The notes under the pieces are model-generated. The model saw only the letters and a list, made by a program, of their open reading frames with translations, had not been told where the DNA came from and ran no database searches. Made by a program: the position numbers and the translations under genes. From NCBI RefSeq assembly GCF_002368335.1, contig NZ_AP018288.1, forward strand, positions 804,607 through 868,606: DNA of 64,000 nucleotides, given 5' to 3'. Below are positions 26,317 through 33,654 of the stretch, in pieces; the first letter of the stretch is position 1; every line of letters starts with the position of its first letter. Source of the stretch: Nostoc sp. NIES-4103. Its GTDB lineage: Bacteria; Cyanobacteriota; Cyanobacteriia; Cyanobacteriales; Nostocaceae.

Positions 26317-26842
26317 TCAGTTGTCAGTTGTCAGTGGTCAATGGTCAGTTGTTATTTCTCCCTCATCCCCCTCATCCCCCATCTCCCTCATCTCCCCCAT
26401 CCCCCCTGCACCAAATGATCGCTAAGTGGCAGCTTTCGATAAATCTAATGTAGATTAAGAGAGTACCCAGCCATTGCTCAAGATATTGGGCATAACACCT
26501 CAAAACAAGTTGGAGTTTGGCAAAATTCAGCAACAGTGCGATTTCTCCTCAAGCCGCTGATTTGATGAACACCAATTTAATGGTTACACTTGATGCTGAT
26601 GATGCAACGACCCTGGAGGACAGTTACTCACCTAGAAAAAGGCGAAAATTAACGGAAATTTGGAATTATCTCCGCTTCACCTAGCGATCGCTCTCTAACT
26701 TCTGTGAGCGCGAATTTTGCAATTTATGTAATGGTGACAAGAAGTTAATTGTTTTTTTCTAAAGTATTGTTACCAGATCGTGATATGATTCAGCTGACTG
26801 AATGTGCAGTCATCATGTTTAACTGTACTGGTTTCAAGTCCC
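26317..26842. promoter_or_regulatory. Repeat array and atp operon upstream region
   Basis: 26317-26405 holds a TCAGTTG array and a CCCCCATCT array. The rest, about 440 bases, has no convincing gene and presumably carries the atp operon promoter and leader. A short frame at about 26581-26684 shows no family resemblance. Confidence 0.45.
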
Positions 26843-27283
26843 GTGAGCTTGTCAGACGAATCAGTTGTACCCGCTCCCACAACAGGACAAGATGCTATAT
26901 CTGGTTCTGAAGACACAGAATCAGATAACTCCATGGGAGAGTTCTATCAACTTTACCAGAAGTTGTTGGTAATCACACTTGTCTTGACGGGGATTATTTT
27001 TATCTCTGTGTGGATTTTTTATTCCTTAAACATTGCTCTGAATTATTTGATTGGGGCGTGTACAGGTGTGGTTTACTTAAAAATGCTGGCTAAAGACGTT
27101 GAGCGACTCGGTGGTGAGAAAAAGCGTCTGAGCAAAACTCGTTTTGCTCTATTCATTGGGTTGATCGTACTGGCAACTCAATGGCGTGAGTTACAGATTC
27201 TTCCAATATTCTTGGGATTTCTAACTTACAAAGCCACGCTCCTCGTCTACATGGTGCAAACTGCGTTCATTCCTGATTCTTAA
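26843..27283 (+). CDS. atpI: ATP synthase subunit I (Atp1)
   Basis: About 146 residues with four hydrophobic segments, the first being LLVITLVLTGIIFISVWIFY. It matches the small membrane protein that leads cyanobacterial atp operons and, from work on other bacteria, is thought to assist c-ring assembly or Mg2+ handling. Family sequences begin SLSDESVV-like, so I chose GTG 26843; the frame opens at GTG 26804. The N-terminal 45 residues are hydrophilic. It is 66 bases upstream of atpB. Confidence 0.85.
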   Translation: MSLSDESVVPAPTTGQDAISGSEDTESDNSMGEFYQLYQKLLVITLVLTGIIFISVWIFYSLNIALNYLIGACTGVVYLKMLAKDVERLGGEKKRLSKTRFALFIGLIVLATQWRELQILPIFLGFLTYKATLLVYMVQTAFIPDS

Positions 27284-27349
27284 AAAATCAGGCTCACAAA
27301 GACAATAATCCCATCCTCGCTCGTTGGGGAAAATGCTTGAAGAATGCAA

Positions 27350-28105
27350 ATGCTTAGTGTCTTAAACGCCTTTAATTCATTTCCCCTCGCCGAACTAGAA
27401 GTAGGTCATCATTTCTACTGGCAGTTGGGAAATCTAAAAATTCATGGGCAAGTTTTTCTCACCTCATGGTTTGTAATTAGCATTCTAGTAATAGCTTCCA
27501 TAGCTGCTACTCGCAACGCCCAAAGAATTCCCAGCGGCATCCAGAATTTGATGGAATATGCCCTAGAATTTATTCGAGATCTGGCAAAAAACCAACTTGG
27601 TGAGAAAGAGTACCGCCCTTGGGTGCCATTTATTGGCACATTGTTCTTGTTTATCTTCGTGTCGAACTGGTCAGGCGCTCTCATTCCCTGGAAGCTAATC
27701 AAGCTGCCGTCAGGTGAATTGGCGGCTCCCACCAATGACATTAACACGACCGTAGCGTTGGCACTGCTGACATCTTTAGCGTACTTTTACGCGGGTTTTA
27801 GCAAGCGGGGTTTGGGCTACTTTAAGAAATACATAGAGCCAACACCTGTGCTGTTGCCGATCGCAATTCTAGAAGACTTTACTAAGCCCCTCTCCCTAAG
27901 CTTCCGTCTATTTGGCAATATTTTGGCGGATGAATTGGTAGTAGCGGTGCTAGTGCTGCTGGTTCCTTTATTTGTACCTCTGCCTGTAATGGCTTTAGGG
28001 TTGTTCACCAGTGCTATTCAGGCTCTAGTGTTTGCTACCCTAGCTGGAGCATACATTCACGAGGCGATGGAGGGACACGGCGGCGAAGAGCATGAGGAGC
28101 ATTAA
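27350..28105 (+). CDS. atpB: ATP synthase F0 subunit a
   Basis: A 251-residue membrane protein. The proton-channel Arg is in LSLSFRLFGNILADELV, and IQALVFATLAGAYIHEAM is the conserved last helix. The tail is rich in His and Glu (GHGGEEHEEH). Subunit a carries the two proton half-channels against the c ring. Start: ATG 27350 (MLSVLNAF) fits the family better than the in-frame ATG 27344. Synonym in some cyanobacterial annotations: atpI. Confidence 0.97.
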   Translation: MLSVLNAFNSFPLAELEVGHHFYWQLGNLKIHGQVFLTSWFVISILVIASIAATRNAQRIPSGIQNLMEYALEFIRDLAKNQLGEKEYRPWVPFIGTLFLFIFVSNWSGALIPWKLIKLPSGELAAPTNDINTTVALALLTSLAYFYAGFSKRGLGYFKKYIEPTPVLLPIAILEDFTKPLSLSFRLFGNILADELVVAVLVLLVPLFVPLPVMALGLFTSAIQALVFATLAGAYIHEAMEGHGGEEHEEH

Positions 28106-28328
28106 ATCAGTAAAAGTCAACAGTGAACAGTTATCGAGCCTACAGCATAACTGGTAACTGATAACTGATAACTGATAAACTTCTCAGTTGATAGCACAGT
28201 TCCAACGAGCGGATACCGCTCAAAACATCGCCGAGAGCGATTTGTAAGAACTTGGTGCAGCGTGAAAAACACGTCTTTACTAGTTAACGTACTTTTGTAG
28301 TTTTGTAATCAAAGCAAGGAAAATCAAC

Positions 28329-28577
28329 ATGGATCCATTAGTTTCTGCTGCTTCAGTTCTAGCTGCTGCTCTAGCAATTGGTTTAGCTGCAATTGGCCCT
28401 GGTATTGGTCAAGGTAATGCTGCGGGTCAAGCAGTAGAAGGTATCGCACGTCAACCCGAAGCTGAAGGCAAAATTCGGGGTACTTTGCTGTTAACCTTGG
28501 CGTTCATGGAATCCTTAACCATCTACGGTCTAGTTATTGCGCTGGTACTGCTGTTTGCTAACCCCTTCTCAGCATAA
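28329..28577 (+). CDS. atpE: ATP synthase F0 subunit c
   Basis: An 82-residue two-helix proteolipid. Glu61 in LLTLAFMESLTIYG is the proton carrier, and the glycine-rich helix IGPGIGQGNAAGQAVEG is typical. Its multimer forms the rotor ring. A 223-base gap separates it from atpB; that gap includes a GATAACT repeat. The start has a good GGAAAAT-type leader. Synonym in some annotations: atpH. Confidence 0.98.
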   Translation: MDPLVSAASVLAAALAIGLAAIGPGIGQGNAAGQAVEGIARQPEAEGKIRGTLLLTLAFMESLTIYGLVIALVLLFANPFSA

Positions 28578-28853
28578 GACCTAAAAGTTTTAGTGAATGT
28601 GGAGACGTGAACCATCACGCCTCTACAACCAAAATTTTTGGTATTGAGTCATTCAGACATCGTTGACTACCAAATTTGGGATTTTGGATGATCAAAAGTT
28701 TTCCGTACATGCCGTATTTGCTTGTCAGTGGAACAAATCCAAAATCGCAAATCCAAAACGCCTGACCCTTGTTGGCTATGGGTCTCTAAAATACGAAAGG
28801 TTGGATGATGTTGCTAGCCATGAAAACTGCTACTCCAGCCAAAGAGGAGACAA
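28578..28853. other. Intergenic leader of the b' gene
   Basis: 276 bases with facing near-repeats (CCAAATTTGGGATTTTGGATGATC at about 28670 and CAAAATCGCAAATCC at about 28740), a common intergenic filler style in this genome. The open frame here overlaps the start of the b' gene and is rejected as coding. Confidence 0.45.
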
Positions 28854-29285
28854 ATGTTTGATTTCGATGCTACCTTGCCCTTCATGGCATTGCAGTTCCT
28901 GCTATTGGCAGCCTTGTTGAATGTGATTTTCTATAAGCCACTGACCAAGGTACTAGACGATCGCGATAATTACATCCGAACGAATACCCTTGATGCCCAG
29001 GAGCGCTTAGCGAAAGCTGAGCGCTTAACCCAGGAATATGAGCAGCAACTAGCAGAAGCTCGCCGACAGTCGCAAGCTACTGTAGAAGCAGCTCAGGCTG
29101 ACGCTAAGAAAATTACTGCCCAAAAAATCGCTGAAGCGCAAAGAGAAGCTCAAGCTCAAAGAGAACAGGCTGCTGTGGAAATAGAGCAACAAAAACAGCA
29201 AGCTTTGCGTGAATTAGAGCAACGAGTTGATGCCCTTAGCAGGCAAATTCTAGAAAAATTATTGGGGCCGACTCCAGCTAGATAA
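28854..29285 (+). CDS. atpF2: ATP synthase F0 subunit b'
   Basis: A 143-residue stator subunit: one N-terminal transmembrane helix (FMALQFLLLAALLNVIFY), then YKPLTKVLDDRDNYI and a long Gln/Ala/Glu-rich coiled coil. Cyanobacteria and chloroplasts have two different b-type subunits, b and b', forming a heterodimer. The start is well defined by GAGGAG seven bases upstream of ATG 28854. Often called atpG in cyanobacterial annotations. Confidence 0.95.
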   Translation: MFDFDATLPFMALQFLLLAALLNVIFYKPLTKVLDDRDNYIRTNTLDAQERLAKAERLTQEYEQQLAEARRQSQATVEAAQADAKKITAQKIAEAQREAQAQREQAAVEIEQQKQQALRELEQRVDALSRQILEKLLGPTPAR

Positions 29286-29349
29286 GCTAGCAAGAACAGG
29301 TTCCGTGAAAGCATACAAAGCATCTGGGCATTAGTCCAGAGCGCTTAAT

Positions 29350-29378
29350 TAAGTGTCAAAAAAAGGCACTTTTTTCCC
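29350..29378 (+). terminator. Hairpin with T-run between b' and b genes
   Basis: Stem AAGTGTC / GGCACTT with one G-T pair, A-rich loop, followed by TTTTTCCC. Inside the operon, so if active it would attenuate rather than end transcription. Confidence 0.45.
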
Positions 29379-29498
29379 TTCAGGAAAAGAAACTTGATTG
29401 GCCTGCAAGACAAAATAGTTGATTTACCTGCCGGACAAGATGGTTAATTTACCTGCGGGAAAATACAATGTATTAGCAAGCAAGCAGCGCACTTGTAG

Positions 29499-30068
29499 AT
29501 GGGTATCATGGGCACATTCTTATTACTTGCCGCAGAAGCGAACGCTGTTGGCTCTGAATTGGCAGAAGGCGCAGCAGAAGGTGGTTTCGGTCTAAACCTA
29601 GACATTTTAGAAACCAATCTGATTAACCTGGCTATTCTGATTGGCATACTATTCTACTTTGGACGTAAAGTTTTAAGCAATATCCTGAGCGAGCGAAAAT
29701 CCAATATTGCCACCGCAATTCAGGAAGCAGAAGGGCGCTTAAAAGAGGCACAGATTGCCCTTTCCCAAGCGCAAGAACAATTGACCCAGGCTCAAGCTGA
29801 AGCACAACGCATCCGCAAAGCAGCCGAAGAAAACGCTCAAAAGGCGAAAGAAGCCACGTTGGCAAAAGCAGCCGAAGACGTAGAACGCTTGAAACAAACA
29901 GCAGCAGCTGATTTAAACACCGAAAGAGAGCGAGCGCTTGCCGAACTGCGGCAGCGAGTAGCCGCCTTGGCATTGCAAAAAGTTGAGTCAGAACTGCGAG
30001 CTGGTATTGCTGACGATGTTCAACAAGCAATAATTGAACGTAGCATCGCGCAGGTGGGAGGACGCTGA
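29499..30068 (+). CDS. atpF: ATP synthase F0 subunit b
   Basis: A 189-residue stator subunit. After an N-terminal extension (FLLLAAEANAVGSELAEG) typical of cyanobacterial b comes the membrane helix LINLAILIGILFYFG and then a long charged coiled coil ending in a delta-binding region. ATG 29499 is used; a second ATG at 29508 would give 186 residues. The TGA stop shares its last base with the ATG of atpH, so translation is coupled. Confidence 0.95.
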   Translation: MGIMGTFLLLAAEANAVGSELAEGAAEGGFGLNLDILETNLINLAILIGILFYFGRKVLSNILSERKSNIATAIQEAEGRLKEAQIALSQAQEQLTQAQAEAQRIRKAAEENAQKAKEATLAKAAEDVERLKQTAAADLNTERERALAELRQRVAALALQKVESELRAGIADDVQQAIIERSIAQVGGR

Positions 30069-30622
30069 TGAAAAGTACTGTAGAAACAGCCGAAATAGCC
30101 CAGCCTTACGCACAGGCTTTATTGTCAGTAGCACAATCAAAAAATCTGACAGAAGAGTTTGGTGAAGATGCTCGTTCCCTACTGAATTTGTTAAAAAATT
30201 CAGACCAACTGCGGAACTTTATCGACAACCCCTTTATTCAGGCTGAGAACAAAAAAGCAGTTATCACCCAAATTCTTGGTGGTGAAAATGCTAATCCCTA
30301 CTTACGCAACTTCTTGCTGCTATTGGTAGACAGACGACGCATCTTGTTCTTAGAAGCGATATTACAGCAGTATTTAGCGTTATTGCGGCAGTTGAATAAA
30401 ACCGTGTTAGCGGAAGTCACTTCTGCTGTTCCTCTCTCCCAAGCCCAAGAGCAGGCAATTAAAGAGAAAGTAATTGCCATCACCAATGCTCGCCAAGTAG
30501 AACTAGAAACAAAAGTAGACAGCGAGTTAATTGGTGGTGTGATTATTAAAGTCGGTTCGCAAATCATCGACGCCAGTTTGCGGGGTCAGTTGCGCCGCCT
30601 TTCTTTGCGCTTAAGCAGCTAG
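30068..30622 (+). CDS. atpH: ATP synthase F1 subunit delta
   Basis: A 184-residue OSCP/delta protein. Family features are QPYAQALLSVAQ near the start and the C-terminal GGVIIKVGSQIIDASLRGQLRRL. It links the stator to the top of the alpha3beta3 head. Its start overlaps the atpF stop by one base. Downstream is a facing pair of heptamer arrays before atpA. Synonym in some annotations: atpD. Confidence 0.96.
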   Translation: MKSTVETAEIAQPYAQALLSVAQSKNLTEEFGEDARSLLNLLKNSDQLRNFIDNPFIQAENKKAVITQILGGENANPYLRNFLLLLVDRRRILFLEAILQQYLALLRQLNKTVLAEVTSAVPLSQAQEQAIKEKVIAITNARQVELETKVDSELIGGVIIKVGSQIIDASLRGQLRRLSLRLSS

Positions 30623-30625
30623 AAA

Positions 30626-30755
30626 ATGGGGGCTGGGGACTGGGGACTGGGGACTGGGGACTGGGAAAAAATTATAGTCATAAATTCTTTCTATCTCTAA
30701 TCTCTAATCCCCAATCCCTAATCCCTAATCCCCAATCCCTAATCCCTTTTACTTC
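30626..30755. repeat. Facing heptamer arrays between atpH and atpA
   Basis: GGGGACT units (30627-30666), a 35-base spacer, then CCCTAATCCCCAATC units (30695-30750). The arms can pair within the atp transcript. Confidence 0.8.
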
Positions 30756-30781
30756 CGTCTCGAAAGCAAAAAAATAGACAC

Positions 30782-32302
30782 ATGAGCATTTCAATCAGAC
30801 CAGACGAAATCAGCAGCATTATTCAGCAACAAATCGAGCAATACGACCAAGAAGTCAAAGTTGCTAACGTTGGTACAGTCCTGCAAGTCGGTGACGGTAT
30901 TGCCCGGATCTATGGTCTGGAAAAGGCTATGGCTGGGGAGCTATTAGAATTTGAAGATGGTACAGTCGGTATCGCCCAAAACTTAGAAGAAGACAACGTG
31001 GGCGCGGTGCTGATGGGTGAAGGTCACGACATTCAAGAAGGTAGCTCTGTAACCGCAACTGGCAGAATTGCTCAGGTAGGTGTGGGAGAAGGCTTAATTG
31101 GACGAGTTGTTGATGCTTTAGGTCGTGCCATCGATGGAAAGGGAGACATCAAAACCACAGAAACCCGTTTGATTGAATCTCCAGCACCCGGTATTATCGC
31201 CCGTCGGTCTGTACACGAACCCATGCAAACGGGGATTACAGCTATTGACTCGATGATTCCCATCGGTCGAGGTCAGCGGGAACTGATTATTGGCGACCGT
31301 CAAACAGGCAAAACAGCGATCGCCATCGACACAATCATCAACCAAAAATCAGAAGATGTAATTTGTGTTTACGTTGCCATCGGTCAAAAAGCTTCCACCG
31401 TTGCCAACGTAGTCCAAACACTACAAGAAAAAGGCGCACTTGACTACACCATCGTCGTCGCCGCTAACGCCAGTGACCCTGCAACCTTACAATTCCTGGC
31501 ACCCTACACAGGCGCAACCATCGCCGAGTACTTCATGTACAAAGGCAAAGCTACCCTAGTAGTTTACGACGACTTATCTAAGCAAGCTCAAGCTTATCGC
31601 CAAATGTCCTTGCTACTACGTCGTCCACCAGGACGGGAAGCTTACCCCGGAGACGTATTCTACATTCACTCTCGTTTGTTGGAACGTGCAGCTAAACTGA
31701 GTGATGAATTGGGTAAAGGTAGCATGACCGCCCTACCAATTATCGAAACCCAAGCAGGTGACGTATCCGCGTACATCCCCACCAACGTGATTTCTATCAC
31801 CGACGGTCAGATCTTCTTGTCCTCTGACTTGTTCAACGCTGGTATCCGTCCCGCTGTGAACCCTGGGATTTCAGTATCCCGTGTGGGTTCTGCGGCTCAA
31901 ACCAAGGCAATGAAAAAAGTTGCCGGTAAAATTAAATTGGAACTGGCACAATTTGACGACCTGCAAGCCTTCGCGCAATTTGCTTCCGACTTGGATAAAG
32001 CCACCCAAGACCAATTGGCACGCGGTCAACGCTTGCGGGAACTACTCAAGCAACCCCAAAACGACCCACTGTCAGTATACGAGCAAGTGGCAATTCTTTA
32101 CGCTGGTATCAACGGTTATTTAGATGATATCCCCGTTGACAAAGTAACCTCCTTCACCAGAGGTCTGCGCGACTTCTTAAAGACCGGCAAACCCCAATAC
32201 GCCCAAGCAGTGCAAAGTTCCAAAGCACTGGGTGACTCAGAAGAAGCAGCTTTGAAAGAAGCGCTAACCGAGTACAAGAAGACATTCAAAGCTACAGCGT
32301 AA
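30782..32302 (+). CDS. atpA: ATP synthase F1 subunit alpha
   Basis: A 506-residue non-catalytic nucleotide-binding subunit. Walker A is GDRQTGKTAIAID; the visible arginine-finger region is YIPTNVISITDGQIFLSSDLFNAG followed by PGISVSRVGSAAQ. Full length and starting MSISIRPDEISSII as in other cyanobacteria. Beta and epsilon (atpD-atpC in E. coli naming) are not in this window; in cyanobacteria they form a separate operon. Confidence 0.98.
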   Translation: MSISIRPDEISSIIQQQIEQYDQEVKVANVGTVLQVGDGIARIYGLEKAMAGELLEFEDGTVGIAQNLEEDNVGAVLMGEGHDIQEGSSVTATGRIAQVGVGEGLIGRVVDALGRAIDGKGDIKTTETRLIESPAPGIIARRSVHEPMQTGITAIDSMIPIGRGQRELIIGDRQTGKTAIAIDTIINQKSEDVICVYVAIGQKASTVANVVQTLQEKGALDYTIVVAANASDPATLQFLAPYTGATIAEYFMYKGKATLVVYDDLSKQAQAYRQMSLLLRRPPGREAYPGDVFYIHSRLLERAAKLSDELGKGSMTALPIIETQAGDVSAYIPTNVISITDGQIFLSSDLFNAGIRPAVNPGISVSRVGSAAQTKAMKKVAGKIKLELAQFDDLQAFAQFASDLDKATQDQLARGQRLRELLKQPQNDPLSVYEQVAILYAGINGYLDDIPVDKVTSFTRGLRDFLKTGKPQYAQAVQSSKALGDSEEAALKEALTEYKKTFKATA

Positions 32303-32307
32303 CAAAA

Positions 32308-32395
32308 GTTATGAGTGAAGAGTTAAGAGTGAAGAGTTAATGAAACACTCCTAAACTCTTAACTCTAAACTCCTAACTCCTAACTTCAGATAAAA
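32308..32395. repeat. Facing GAGTGAAGAGTTA / CTAACTCCTAACT arrays
   Basis: About 30 bases of AGAGTTA units face about 45 bases of CTAACTC units in the gap between atpA and the gamma gene. Confidence 0.7.
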
Positions 32396-32399
32396 GAAT

Positions 32400-33347
32400 A
32401 TGCCTAACCTCAAAGCAATACGCGATCGCATTCAGTCGGTCAAAAACACCAAAAAAATCACAGAAGCCATGCGCCTAGTGGCGGCGGCGAGAGTACGTCG
32501 GGCACAAGAACAAGTACTGGCTACTCGTCCCTTTGCCGACCGTTTAGCACAAGTTTTGTATGGTCTGCAAACTCGTCTGCGCTTTGAAGAAGCCAACCTC
32601 CCACTCCTGAGAAAACGGGAAGTGAAATCAGTAGGGCTGTTGGTTGTCTCAGGCGATCGCGGTTTGTGTGGCGGTTACAATAGTAACGTGATTCGTCGTG
32701 CCGAAAATCGCGCCAAGGAACTCCAGGCTGAAGGTGTAAATTACACATTTGTGGTTGTTGGACGCAAAGCCTCACAGTACTTTCAACGCCGTAATCAGCC
32801 CATTGATGGCACATACAGCGGTCTAGAACAAATTCCCACCGCCAAAGAAGCCAACGAAATTGCCGACCAGCTACTTTCTTTGTTCCTTTCGGAAAAAGTT
32901 GACCGTATCGAATTAATTTATACCAGATTCGTCTCCTTGGTTAGCTCCCGTCCCGTGGTGCAAACCCTGCTACCTTTAGATCCGCAAGGGCTAGAAGCAG
33001 GCGATGACGAAATTTTCCGCCTGACAACTCGTGGCGGTCAATTTCAGGTAGAACGGGAAAAAGTGACTCAACAAGTCCGCGCTTTCCCCCGTGACATGAT
33101 TTTCGAGCAAGATCCAGTACAGATTCTCGATTCTCTGTTGCCTCTGTATTTAGGTAACCAGTTGTTACGGGCACTACAAGAAGCTGCTGCTAGTGAACTA
33201 GCAGCGCGGATGACAGCCATGAGCAATGCTAGTGAAAACGCTGGTGAGTTGATTAACACCCTAACGTTGTCTTATAACAAAGCCCGACAAGCTGCAATTA
33301 CCCAAGAACTTCTTGAGGTTGTTGGCGGTGCCGAAGCGTTAACTTAG
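32400..33347 (+). CDS. atpG: ATP synthase F1 subunit gamma
   Basis: A 315-residue rotor shaft protein. N-terminal helix PNLKAIRDRIQSVKNTKKIT and the C-terminal helix ASENAGELINTLTLSYNKAR are conserved. It has the cyanobacterial/chloroplast insertion (about 200-235, EIFRLTTRGGQFQVER), but without the chloroplast regulatory Cys pair; the only Cys seen is in GDRGLCGGY. Last gene of the operon. Commonly named atpC in cyanobacteria. Confidence 0.97.
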   Translation: MPNLKAIRDRIQSVKNTKKITEAMRLVAAARVRRAQEQVLATRPFADRLAQVLYGLQTRLRFEEANLPLLRKREVKSVGLLVVSGDRGLCGGYNSNVIRRAENRAKELQAEGVNYTFVVVGRKASQYFQRRNQPIDGTYSGLEQIPTAKEANEIADQLLSLFLSEKVDRIELIYTRFVSLVSSRPVVQTLLPLDPQGLEAGDDEIFRLTTRGGQFQVEREKVTQQVRAFPRDMIFEQDPVQILDSLLPLYLGNQLLRALQEAAASELAARMTAMSNASENAGELINTLTLSYNKARQAAITQELLEVVGGAEALT

Positions 33348-33372
33348 GGAATTAGTAATTGTTGGTTATAAG

Positions 33373-33419
33373 AAATAGCTAATTGCTAGTTGTTTGGAAA
33401 TTAGCAATTAGCTATTTTT
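33373..33419 (+). terminator. atp operon terminator
   Basis: A perfect 16-bp stem, AAATAGCTAATTGCTA and TAGCAATTAGCTATTT, with a 13-base loop and trailing T residues, 25 bases after the gamma stop codon. Confidence 0.85.
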
Positions 33420-33471
33420 GTTATTTAAATGTTGCTAGGTAATATTTGAAACAGTGTTGATGTATAGCAGT

Positions 33472-33515
33472 CGAATCATAGATTAGGACATTTTGAAATC
33501 CTGAATGTCAGCAAC
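33472..33515 (+). mobile_element. Solo left end of the TTAGGACA MITE family
   Basis: TATAGCAGTCG followed by GATTAGGACA matches the left ends of the elements at 23910 and 56402. No matching right end was found before the terminator at 33582. Confidence 0.4.
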
Positions 33516-33581
33516 AGTAAGGTTTTTAACTCCTGCCTCCAGCATAGCTGCTATATTCGCGCGATCGCTCTTCATCCAATG

Positions 33582-33612
33582 AAAAAACAGGGAAGTTTTT
33601 AATTTCCCTGTT
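33582..33612 (-). terminator. Terminator of the first RTX gene
   Basis: On the minus strand: stem AACAGGGAA, nine-base loop, stem TTCCCTGTT and a run of T. About 42 bases after the stop codon of the 33655-36408 gene. Confidence 0.85.
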
Positions 33613-33654
33613 CTTTGAGTTTGCGTTAATTTTTACAAAATTTCGGCAATTAAC

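Noticed and set aside
28663..28920. 85-codon frame overlapping the start of the b' gene
   Set aside because: The b' start is fixed by a strong ribosome site and family sequence; the overlapping frame starts with TTG and lies in intergenic filler.
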